A stretch of DNA of 64,000 bases, taken from the NCBI RefSeq assembly GCF_900299535.1, contig NZ_OMKE01000015.1, positions 1 through 64,000 of the forward strand, in the 5' to 3' direction. Below the pieces are notes generated by a model, which searched no databases, was not told the origin of the DNA, and saw only the letters and a program-made list of their open reading frames with translations. The DNA is from Aquimarina aquimarini (GTDB lineage: Bacteria; Bacteroidota; Bacteroidia; Flavobacteriales; Flavobacteriaceae). Shown piece after piece: positions 25,932-32,774 of the stretch. The translations under genes and the position numbers were made by a program. Within the stretch, counting starts at the first letter, position 1. Each line of letters begins with the position of its first letter.

Positions 25932-27230
25932 ATGAAAACAACAGGCGTAAACAATTATGTCCTAGGAGTATCTTCTGTATTTGATACATCACAGGTTCAA
26001 AACTATTTAAAATTCAGATTTGGGCAGTGGGATTTGAAAGCTCCTTTTGATTTTTCTCCTAAACTTTCAGAACTACCACCAGTAGTCTCAACTGAAGAAT
26101 TACCAGAAATCGAAACATTGGGAGAAGAGTTACAAAAAGAAATACGATATAGAAAAAGTTGTATAGAAAGCAATATAGATTTTTATTTTCCCTTACAGGA
26201 AAAAGAAAAAGTAGAAAAAGATATTTTGACGATAATCAAAGAGGAAGCCAAAGGTTGCCCTGCTGGGACTGTTATTTGGATTCGTAAAACGAATCTGGCA
26301 GAATATTTTGCTCTGGCAGGAGATTGGCAATTTGATGTAACCAAACCAAAACTTACCTCCCGAGTAGTAAAAAATACAAGTTTAGAAACTCCCAAGTTAA
26401 AAAGGCCTGTAGTACTAAGAGATGATATAAAAGCAGTAACAACAGTATTAGATGTTTTTGCTGAAATGATTCCTGGCCCAGCAAATTACGGGATTAAGCT
26501 GTTATCTTTTGCATTGGGGCAAGCAGGGTCCAGTAGCGGACCATCGTGGGATGAGATTTATGGCATGGTACGAACAATTGTAAGAGAAGAACTTATTGCA
26601 GAAGGTTTAAGAACCATTCAAGCTAATTTTAGCGCACTTACTGATTGGTCAAACGATCATTATTTGCCTCAGAAAAATAAAAAAAGAGTTAAGAATGCAA
26701 AACTACAGGAGCTATTAGAGCCACAGATGAAACCTATGCTGGATGACTTGAACAAACTGATAACAACTGAATATCGTATTTCTGGCTTTGTCCTTTTGTT
26801 ACAAGGAGTCAATATGTACTTAACCATGTTACAAGAAAAAATTAGTATTGATGCCCCAGCAGATGTAAGAGGAGCAGCCAATACATGGTCTGCCAGAATG
26901 CTAGAAGTATGGGGAGAAGTAAAAGAGGAGAGAAAAAACAAAATAGTGGTAAAAAGATTTTCTTATGCCGTACCTGTAGGTCATGATGCTGTAACACAAT
27001 ATTATTATGCCTATATAGACGAACATACAGGAGAGAAATTTGGTAGTAGAAATGGCCCTTGGCAAGAAAGTAAAGGGGGTGAGGCAAAAGATGGAGCTAC
27101 CAAAGCAGCAGAAAAGCATTGGGAAGAAGTATTAGCAACCATGAAGAAAGATCTTGCCGATCCAGACAATACAGCAAGAAAATGGAAAAACATTCTAGTT
27201 CCTAGTAAAATGTTGCAAGACAATTTATAA
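25932..27230 (+). CDS. Putative pore-forming protein with Cry delta-endotoxin domain I-like region
   Basis: This 432-aa protein has no signal peptide. Its central helical region (about 165-330) follows the order of the N-terminal domain of Cry delta-endotoxins. After PGPANYG (181-187) comes a hydrophobic helix, then SWDEIYGMVRTIVREEL (about 205-221), IQANFSALTDWSNDHYLP (about 229-246) and finally GFVLLLQGVNMYLTMLQEKISI (about 285-306). The last matches the conserved Cry block xLLxxYxQAANLHLxLLRD, and a Trp-containing helix follows. The flanking parts (1-160 and 335-432) are not recognisable as Cry domains II or III. Known for the fold: this helical bundle inserts into membranes. The protein would be a minimal or re-domained pore former. 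The assignment is by eye; an unrelated helical bundle remains possible. It is monocistronic, behind a possible attenuator. Confidence 0.6.
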   Translation: MKTTGVNNYVLGVSSVFDTSQVQNYLKFRFGQWDLKAPFDFSPKLSELPPVVSTEELPEIETLGEELQKEIRYRKSCIESNIDFYFPLQEKEKVEKDILTIIKEEAKGCPAGTVIWIRKTNLAEYFALAGDWQFDVTKPKLTSRVVKNTSLETPKLKRPVVLRDDIKAVTTVLDVFAEMIPGPANYGIKLLSFALGQAGSSSGPSWDEIYGMVRTIVREELIAEGLRTIQANFSALTDWSNDHYLPQKNKKRVKNAKLQELLEPQMKPMLDDLNKLITTEYRISGFVLLLQGVNMYLTMLQEKISIDAPADVRGAANTWSARMLEVWGEVKEERKNKIVVKRFSYAVPVGHDAVTQYYYAYIDEHTGEKFGSRNGPWQESKGGEAKDGATKAAEKHWEEVLATMKKDLADPDNTARKWKNILVPSKMLQDNL

Positions 27231-27411
27231 ACAGATAAATAGTGGGTTGATGGTAGTGATTTGTTAGGTTTATCAAGGTAGAAATACGTTTTAAGTAGTA
27301 CGATCACCAAAAGAAGGAGTAGCGTTAAAAAACTACTAAAAAAAAGTGATATTCGTATTAATTTTTCAACATCTCTTGTATACATCAATACCAATAAATA
27401 CCTTTGATTTG

Positions 27412-27475
27412 GCAGTATCTTTTGTCTCTATAATCAATCAAATGATCTACTGATTATAGAGACAAAAGATATTGC
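27412..27475 (+). terminator. Long hairpin after the Cry-like gene
   Basis: A 25-bp stem (20 perfect pairs, 27417-27436 with 27451-27470, plus five more with one G-T wobble) with a 14-base loop, followed by TTTTATTG. It is the first of three hairpins in 27412-27566 and probably the terminator of the 25932-27230 gene, although it lies 180 bases past the stop. Confidence 0.65.
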
Positions 27476-27488
27476 TTTTATTGTATTG

Positions 27489-27566
27489 AACTCATTTACA
27501 CTTTTTCGATTTGCTAAAAATAAGAAAGTGTAAATGAGTTTATTAGTATGAGTGATAGCATACTAA
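27489..27566 (+). repeat. Two further inverted repeats before the SDR gene
   Basis: A perfect 16-bp inverted repeat (27489-27504 and 27525-27540, 20-base loop) is followed at once by an 8-bp one (TTAGTATG at 27543-27550, CATACTAA at 27559-27566). With the preceding hairpin, three stem-loops of unrelated sequence follow each other just before the SDR gene at 27606. Terminator, protein-binding site and leader structure are all possible. Confidence 0.55.
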
Positions 27567-27605
27567 CTAAACTTAATTTTTATTAAAAAAATAAAGCCCA
27601 TTAAA

Positions 27606-28322
27606 ATGAGTAAATTAAAAGGTAAAAAAGTAATCATAACTGGAGGCGGTAGAGGATTAGGAAAAGCCACTGCAATTGCATTTGCAAAAGAAGGAACTGA
27701 TATTGCTATAACAGGAAGAAATGAAAAAACACTACAAGAAACAGTATCAGAATTAAAAACATTAGGAATACATGCTACCTATGCTGTTTTTGATGTAGGT
27801 AATTATGAAGAAGTAAAAAAAGGAATTAAAAATATAGTTTCTGATCTTGGATCGGTAGATATATTAGTGAATAATGCAGGAATTGCTGCGTTTGGATCGT
27901 TTAATGAGATGGAGGTAAGCCAATGGACCAATATCATTCAAACCAATCTATTAGGGATGTACTATGTAACCAAAGAAGTGTTACCTTATCTGATAGAAAA
28001 AAATGAAGGAGATATTATCAACGTTTCTTCAACCGCAGGATTAAATGGAAATCCAAATACTTCTGCATATTCTGCATCAAAATTTGCAGTTATCGGGATG
28101 TCTGAATCATTAATGAAAGAGGTGCGTAAAAATAATATTAGAGTATGTACATTGACTCCTAGTACGATTGCATCTGATATGTCATTGGATTTAGGAATCA
28201 CCGATGGAAATCCTGAAAGCGTATTACAACCAGAAGATTTTGCAGAATTAGTAGTTGCTACATTACAATTACCAAGAAGAGCAATGCTTAAAAATGCTTC
28301 TTTATGGTCTACAAATCCGTAA
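27606..28322 (+). CDS. Short-chain dehydrogenase/reductase (FabG-like)
   Basis: This 238-aa protein is a classical SDR. It has the nucleotide-binding TGGGRGLGKA (11-20), NNAG (about 88-91), the catalytic serine in NVSSTAG (about 139-145) and YSASK (Tyr near 154, Lys near 158). The length and the GRNE segment after beta-2 suggest NADP(H) preference. It is close to 3-oxoacyl-ACP reductases, but many such proteins act on other ketones or alcohols, and its isolated position does not reveal the substrate. It is followed by a bidirectional terminator shared with the convergent gene cluster. Confidence 0.9.
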   Translation: MSKLKGKKVIITGGGRGLGKATAIAFAKEGTDIAITGRNEKTLQETVSELKTLGIHATYAVFDVGNYEEVKKGIKNIVSDLGSVDILVNNAGIAAFGSFNEMEVSQWTNIIQTNLLGMYYVTKEVLPYLIEKNEGDIINVSSTAGLNGNPNTSAYSASKFAVIGMSESLMKEVRKNNIRVCTLTPSTIASDMSLDLGITDGNPESVLQPEDFAELVVATLQLPRRAMLKNASLWSTNP

Positions 28323-28360
28323 ATTAAAAAGAGTGTGTAATCTCTTGGATAAATTATAAT

Positions 28361-28387
28361 AAAAAATGCGCTATAAGCGCATTTTTT
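28361..28387 (+). terminator. Bidirectional terminator between convergent genes
   Basis: A perfect 11-bp stem (AAAAAATGCGC at 28361-28371, GCGCATTTTTT at 28377-28387) with a TATAA loop. A and T runs on both sides let it end both the SDR transcript (+) and the HisG-like transcript (-). Confidence 0.85.
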
Positions 28388-28404
28388 ATACTAGTGCAAA
28401 AGGG

Positions 28405-29058
28405 TTATAATTCTTCCAATTCTTGAGTCATAGTACGAGATAAATAAGGATAAATTTTTTCATAATCAGAATGACTCCTGATATACATTTTATGGCTTAC
28501 ATTTTTGATAGTCTCGATCTCTATTAAATTCAATTTTTTTATAGTATTTCCAGTTTCAATAATATCTATAATGACATCTGCAAAATCAAGCATCAATGCA
28601 TTCTCGTGGCATCCAGACATATATTTAACTTGAACGATGTATCCTTTTTTTGCAAAGAAATTTTGTGTTAGTTTAGGGAACTTGGTCACAACCCTCATTC
28701 CGTCATGGTATTGTATTGGCCTTTTTGCAATTACAGATAATCGACAAGGTTTGTTGGTCTTGTCATTTAGATGGTAAGATTCATATGCTTGACTGTTGTT
28801 GTTAAACCATACAGAGCTGCCCAGTGCAATATCAATATGTTGTTCTTTTAGCATCCACTCTAGATCGGCGTGACGCACTTTTATACAGATAAGATTATTT
28901 TGTGTGTCTTTGAAATAAGGTATCTTAGAATTTATAAAATCTTTAAACATAGGAGTCTGATAGAAAGTAAAACAACGACTGATTTCGTCTAACCCTCTTC
29001 CTTTTCCAAATCCCAAAACTAATTCACGATGGTGTATGTTATTTCTCACTTGGTTCAA
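28405..29058 (-). CDS. HisG-like ATP phosphoribosyltransferase family protein
   Basis: This 217-aa protein is about the size of short-form HisG. The start LVLGFGKGRGLDEISRCF (12-29) matches the HisG opening (PKGR..EE). VRHADLEWMLKEQHIDIALG (about 62-81) matches the RxxDIPxYVxxGxxDxGxxG region. FADVIIDIIETGNTIKKLNLIEIE (about 158-181) is the PRPP-binding DLVETGxTL motif. Known HisG condenses ATP and PRPP in the first step of histidine synthesis and, in the short form, needs HisZ. No histidine gene is nearby, and the N-terminal sequence diverges. It lies last in a five-gene cluster of nucleotide-type enzymes and overlaps the kinase gene by 20 bases. I infer a specialised phosphoribosyl transfer, with the substrate unknown. 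Confidence 0.8.
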   Translation of the reverse strand: MNQVRNNIHHRELVLGFGKGRGLDEISRCFTFYQTPMFKDFINSKIPYFKDTQNNLICIKVRHADLEWMLKEQHIDIALGSSVWFNNNSQAYESYHLNDKTNKPCRLSVIAKRPIQYHDGMRVVTKFPKLTQNFFAKKGYIVQVKYMSGCHENALMLDFADVIIDIIETGNTIKKLNLIEIETIKNVSHKMYIRSHSDYEKIYPYLSRTMTQELEEL

Positions 29059-29581
29059 TTTTTTTTAGGCCTATCAAAGATTCAATGTTTTTACATGCTT
29101 GTGTGATAGATAATTGATCGGTATCTATCACAACACAATTACATTCTTTTGCTATCTGAATGTATGTATGTAAATAATGACTATGATAGTTGTCATCAAA
29201 TTTTTTTTCTTTTCTTGGTGCGATTCTACTTTTAATGGTCTCCAAATCTGCCGAACAAAGAAATGTATGTACTGGTTTGGGCCAGCATTTCCAGTATTGT
29301 TTCGGCAGAAGTGATAAAACCGTTATCCAATGCCTATCAAAAATCAAAGGCTTAGCGTGTTCAGATTCTGTTTCTTTTTCGATGGCATTTTTGCCTATTT
29401 CTATAACTTTTTCATAGGATTTTGCTTCGGCAGCTTGGATTAATTTTATTCCTGTACTGCCTCCAAATGGCCGAACATAAATTCCACAATTTGTTTCTGC
29501 TAATCTTTTTGCTAGTGTCGTTTTTCCAACTCCATCGTGCCCATCCAAAGCTATAATTGGATATGTTAACATTTTTTTCAT
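29039..29581 (-). CDS. Thymidylate-kinase-like P-loop kinase
   Basis: This 180-aa protein has a Walker A motif, GHDGVGKTT (14-22), directly after a hydrophobic strand, as in thymidylate kinases (usually 200-215 aa). DRHWITVLSLLP (near 97-108) stands where TMK has the DRY motif. PRKEKKFDDNYHSHYLHTY (near 136-155) is the lid and LID-Arg region. CVVIDTD (about 159-165) matches the end of the fold. Full conservation of the dTMP-binding residues is not evident, so the substrate may be another nucleoside, nucleotide or small molecule. It overlaps the HisG-like gene and probably shares its transcript. Confidence 0.78.
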   Translation of the reverse strand: MKKMLTYPIIALDGHDGVGKTTLAKRLAETNCGIYVRPFGGSTGIKLIQAAEAKSYEKVIEIGKNAIEKETESEHAKPLIFDRHWITVLSLLPKQYWKCWPKPVHTFLCSADLETIKSRIAPRKEKKFDDNYHSHYLHTYIQIAKECNCVVIDTDQLSITQACKNIESLIGLKKIEPSEK

Positions 29582-29632
29582 AGTAGAATAGTATGTTCGT
29601 TCTACATGAATATTGAGAGATTAGTCTTCTAG

Positions 29633-29659
29633 CCCTCATTTTTATAAGAATGATGAGGG
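29633..29659 (-). terminator. Possible weak terminator between AbrB-like and kinase genes
   Basis: A 7-bp inverted repeat (CCCTCAT at 29633-29639, ATGAGGG at 29653-29659) lies in the 183-base gap between the AbrB-like gene and the kinase gene. The T-run is weak. It may divide the cluster into two transcripts. Confidence 0.4.
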
Positions 29660-29764
29660 TAGGTGTTTATAAAAAATGATCGTACAATATGCCCCTGTAA
29701 AGAATAGGATATTAAATTATATACAACTGACTTGATTATCAAACAATATCATATCAAACTTAGA

Positions 29765-30073
29765 TTAATAGATAGATAGACTAGCTTGTTTTTTCTTATC
29801 ATCAAGTTCGAGCCAATAATGCCTTCCTTTACTTTTTTCTAAAAGAGCTTTGGCTTCTTCTTTTAGTTCCATTATTCCTTTTTTAGAGATACGCCAAGTT
29901 TTATCTCCTTTTCCAGCTTTTCCAGAAAGGATCACTTTGTTTTTTTCTACTTTTACACTTACTTCAGAACCTTCATTAATTTTCATTCCTAGTGCTTTTC
30001 TTGCAGAAACAGGAAGTGTGATGACCCCATTGGGAGACATTTTCATACGTTTGTTTTTTACTTTTAAGTCCAT
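29765..30073 (-). CDS. AbrB/SpoVT-type DNA-binding protein
   Basis: This 102-aa protein has the swapped-hairpin AbrB motif in its first half (about 8-50): MKMSPNGVITLPVSARKALGMKINEGSEVSVKVEKNKVIL, with the usual ITLP..R..LG...G..V.V pattern. The second half (about 55-102) is basic and may be a dimerisation or partner-binding extension; it ends in a short strand stretch (YWLELDDKKKQASLSIY). AbrB-fold proteins act as transition-state regulators or as antitoxins. No toxin of the MazF, PIN or Doc type is adjacent. It lies 12 bases after the SAICAR-synthetase-like gene in the same unit, so it probably regulates this cluster. Confidence 0.72.
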   Translation of the reverse strand: MDLKVKNKRMKMSPNGVITLPVSARKALGMKINEGSEVSVKVEKNKVILSGKAGKGDKTWRISKKGIMELKEEAKALLEKSKGRHYWLELDDKKKQASLSIY

Positions 30074-30085
30074 AATTAAGAAAAT

Positions 30086-31117
30086 TTAATTGTTAAATAT
30101 TAATTGATATAGCTCTTCATATTTTTGAGCTACGGTACTTTCTTTTTCTCCTTTTCGCCATAAGTCTTTATCGTAACTGGTATCATCGGGATGTATTCCT
30201 GATCTTACGCGCATACAATCAGGGCTGATTTCTCCAAATACAGAAGTTCCATCTTCATCAATAAAGAAGCAGATATCTACTAGTACCAAATTTGATTTTG
30301 CAAATAGAGATTCTAACCATTCAAAAGTTTCTGAAGCTAGTTTCTTGGCTTTTGCTACATCTTTTATCCAGATAGATGCATAATCATCAGAGATAGGTTC
30401 ATCGGCTAATCGCACATCATTCTCATCGGTCAAAGGGTTTCTCCAATCAAAGCAAACGATAGGACGATCAAAGCGACTCCATTTTTTTAAAGGGCTATGC
30501 CCTTTTTGTAGGGTGTGATATTGTTCTGTATACCGATATCTATGTACAGGAGATCCAACGTGGTATCGTTTTACGCGTACTTCTAGATTACTGGTATTAA
30601 CCCGTTGTTGAACCAATAACAATCCTTGGGGATGCTCTATACAAGCAAGAAATGCGTTTTTTAATTCTTTTCCAGTTTCGGTGGCATTTTTTCTCATCCT
30701 CCTGAACACTTCTGAAGTAAACTTGACTCTTAGGTCATCTGTTTTTTCAACAATTCCGTAACGGTTATGTGTATAAGAGTATACTGTAGGTTTAAACTGC
30801 TCTACAACGATTTTAGAATTTAATAACTTAACAATCTTACTTTCTCCTTCAATCAATAGAGGAAGCTCATCAAAATCAAAAGGTATTTTCTGAATAATTT
30901 GTTCAATGCAATCATCGACCGATAATTGTTGAGATTTTTGCGATTCTTGAAAATCAAATACTACAGTTTTAGAGTTGGTAGCTTCACTTTGATCAGCAAC
31001 AATATCGGCTTCTATATCCAATTCTAATAGTCTTTCTTTGACGCATATAAGCAGTTCTTTTGGAAAATTCTCTTGAATAAGGTTTACTTTTAATACTTGA
31101 TTGTCTGTAACGATCAT
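30086..31117 (-). CDS. SAICAR-synthetase-like (PurC family) ligase with N-terminal extension
   Basis: This 343-aa protein is about 100 residues longer than bacterial PurC (235-240 aa). The PurC core starts near residue 86 with LLIEGESKIV (cf. LYEGKAK). It continues with LEVRVKRYHVGSPVHRY (about 178-194, cf. VRNxAAGS), RPIVCFDWRNPLTDENDVRLADE (about 220-242) and VDICFFIDEDGTSVFGEISPDCMRVR (about 283-308, cf. DEITPDSSR). It ends with YDKDLWRKG (about 320-328, cf. DKDRFR). Known PurC joins aspartate to CAIR using ATP. Here the ATP-binding and acid-binding blocks are kept, but the context is not purine biosynthesis, and the N-terminal 85 residues are an unrecognised domain. I infer ATP-dependent amide formation on a related substrate. 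Only 1 base separates it from the nucleotidyltransferase gene. Confidence 0.82.
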   Translation of the reverse strand: MIVTDNQVLKVNLIQENFPKELLICVKERLLELDIEADIVADQSEATNSKTVVFDFQESQKSQQLSVDDCIEQIIQKIPFDFDELPLLIEGESKIVKLLNSKIVVEQFKPTVYSYTHNRYGIVEKTDDLRVKFTSEVFRRMRKNATETGKELKNAFLACIEHPQGLLLVQQRVNTSNLEVRVKRYHVGSPVHRYRYTEQYHTLQKGHSPLKKWSRFDRPIVCFDWRNPLTDENDVRLADEPISDDYASIWIKDVAKAKKLASETFEWLESLFAKSNLVLVDICFFIDEDGTSVFGEISPDCMRVRSGIHPDDTSYDKDLWRKGEKESTVAQKYEELYQLIFNN

Positions 31118-31118
31118 T

Positions 31119-32528
31119 TTAATGAATTTTTATAAGGTGTTTATTTTCTGTTGGTTGTTTCTTTTGTTTTGTTATGTTGAGTTTTTGATCATAGTAATGC
31201 AATACCTCTTGTGCAGCCCAAGTTGATTTAGCAATTGCTTTGGTATGATTTCCTTGTCTGGATATTTTTTTCAGCATTTGCACATCAAAAGCCAAGGTTT
31301 CTTCTGCCCATTTTTTTATATCTTCATTGGTGCTTACAGCTCCTACACAGCCTTCGATACCCTTGCAAATGTTTAGCGGTATTTTTATAAAATAGTCTAG
31401 TAAATTTCTTTTGTCATCATCTTCACTAGTTATATGTTGCACATAAGACCCCATGCCCATAAGTTGCCTGAATCGTATAAAACCAAAACTCAGATTGCGT
31501 AGCAGTAGATCATTGGTGTTTTTATGAGGAACCACAATATTACCGTATAAGCATATACCATGGTCGTATAAGTTATCTCCTGATGCTAGTTGATAGGCCC
31601 AGAAATCATTGGTGTCAAATACACTAATGTTTAATTCTATACCATTATACAAAGGTGATTTACCTTGTAATATTTCGAGGGCATCTTCTATATTTTTTAC
31701 AACAACAATAAGATCATAATCAGAAAATTGTTCACTATTGGTAGCAGAACCATATAAGATAACAGCTTCTAGGTTTGTATCTAGCAGTTTTTTGAGATCA
31801 GTAATAAAACCAAAACGTTCTTTTTGAGCAATGGTTAACTTAGGAATTTTCATTATTTTTTGTTCTGATGGAATGTCCTTGACCAGCTCTGTAAGTAGTT
31901 TTGAGTAAAAAAGCTTTAGTTTTTTTAATACTAAAAGTGGGTTTTTGGATAAATAAGGAACCATTTTCAGAATAAAATCTCTGATCTCTTGTTTGGTGAT
32001 ACCTTTGCTACTAGTCATCTCGATGGTACAACTGGCTTGCCATAAACGATTGAGCTTACTCTCTATAGTCCCAGAGGACCATCTGTTTTGTATAATTGCA
32101 GCACTAAGTGTAACTCCAGATAAAAAAACCATCGATTGTAACCAATGTAACCCATTAGAAATAGTGATAGATGAAGAAAACGGAATTGTTATTTCTCTTC
32201 TTTTTAATGTTGAAATAAAATCATTTAATGGGGTTATTGCTTCTTTACTACTATTTATCAAAGCTTCAAAAAAGCAAGGATGAAACAAAGAAGCATATTC
32301 CAATACCCTAGGAGTGAATACTCTAGGGTTGGGAGCTTCTAATAATACAATTTGTTTAAAAAATGCTTCGTATTGATTAGGTGTAAGCTCTTCATCCATA
32401 ATAAAGATTGTGTATGGAGTAGGAGTCGTGTTTTTCCAGTTTGGAGGCATATAAATTAACTGATGCCCGACATAGGGAATACCCGAAATGCTTAAAATAT
32501 CTATATTTTGATCTGGATAAAAAAACAC
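31119..32528 (-). CDS. Nucleotidyltransferase-domain protein
   Basis: This 469-aa protein has the minimal nucleotidyltransferase signature VILYGSATNSEQFSDYDLIVVV near residues 254-275: GS, then SDYDL with the metal-binding Asp pair. A later ELNISVFD (near 300) could give the third carboxylate. The first 240 residues do not resemble a known domain to me. The C-terminal part (about 330-440) looks like an all-helical bundle of the HEPN or kanamycin-nucleotidyltransferase type, which suggests substrate binding. It is first in the five-gene cluster. The call of a nucleotide transferase of the Pol-beta superfamily is fairly firm; the acceptor could be an antibiotic-like small molecule, a protein or a tRNA. 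Confidence 0.75.
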   Translation of the reverse strand: MFFYPDQNIDILSISGIPYVGHQLIYMPPNWKNTTPTPYTIFIMDEELTPNQYEAFFKQIVLLEAPNPRVFTPRVLEYASLFHPCFFEALINSSKEAITPLNDFISTLKRREITIPFSSSITISNGLHWLQSMVFLSGVTLSAAIIQNRWSSGTIESKLNRLWQASCTIEMTSSKGITKQEIRDFILKMVPYLSKNPLLVLKKLKLFYSKLLTELVKDIPSEQKIMKIPKLTIAQKERFGFITDLKKLLDTNLEAVILYGSATNSEQFSDYDLIVVVKNIEDALEILQGKSPLYNGIELNISVFDTNDFWAYQLASGDNLYDHGICLYGNIVVPHKNTNDLLLRNLSFGFIRFRQLMGMGSYVQHITSEDDDKRNLLDYFIKIPLNICKGIEGCVGAVSTNEDIKKWAEETLAFDVQMLKKISRQGNHTKAIAKSTWAAQEVLHYYDQKLNITKQKKQPTENKHLIKIH

Positions 32529-32774
32529 GTTTATCTGTTAAATTGGTAAATAAAAATATAGCGCAATTGGGAATATATGAAGATACTAAATAATAGTGTT
32601 GTAGAGAGGGGGTGTTACCTCCAATTTTTTGAGGTTAAACACTTGTTTTAAAGTGAATTGCACAATGTTTTGGCTAGGGGTAATAAGAGGTAGAAAAACT
32701 AGTACAGGTGATATATTATAAAAATAGTATAGAGTAACTTTTAAATAAAATATACTACATAGAAAAAAATAGAG

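Noticed and set aside
26669..27394. Several minus-strand frames opposite the Cry-like gene
   Set aside because: They overlap one another in different frames and give Ser/Phe-rich shadow products; the plus-strand protein has consistent helical composition.
29765..30073. AbrB-like protein as antitoxin of a toxin-antitoxin pair
   Set aside because: No MazF, PIN, Doc or RelE-like gene is adjacent, and the protein has an extended basic tail in an enzyme cluster, which fits a regulator better.
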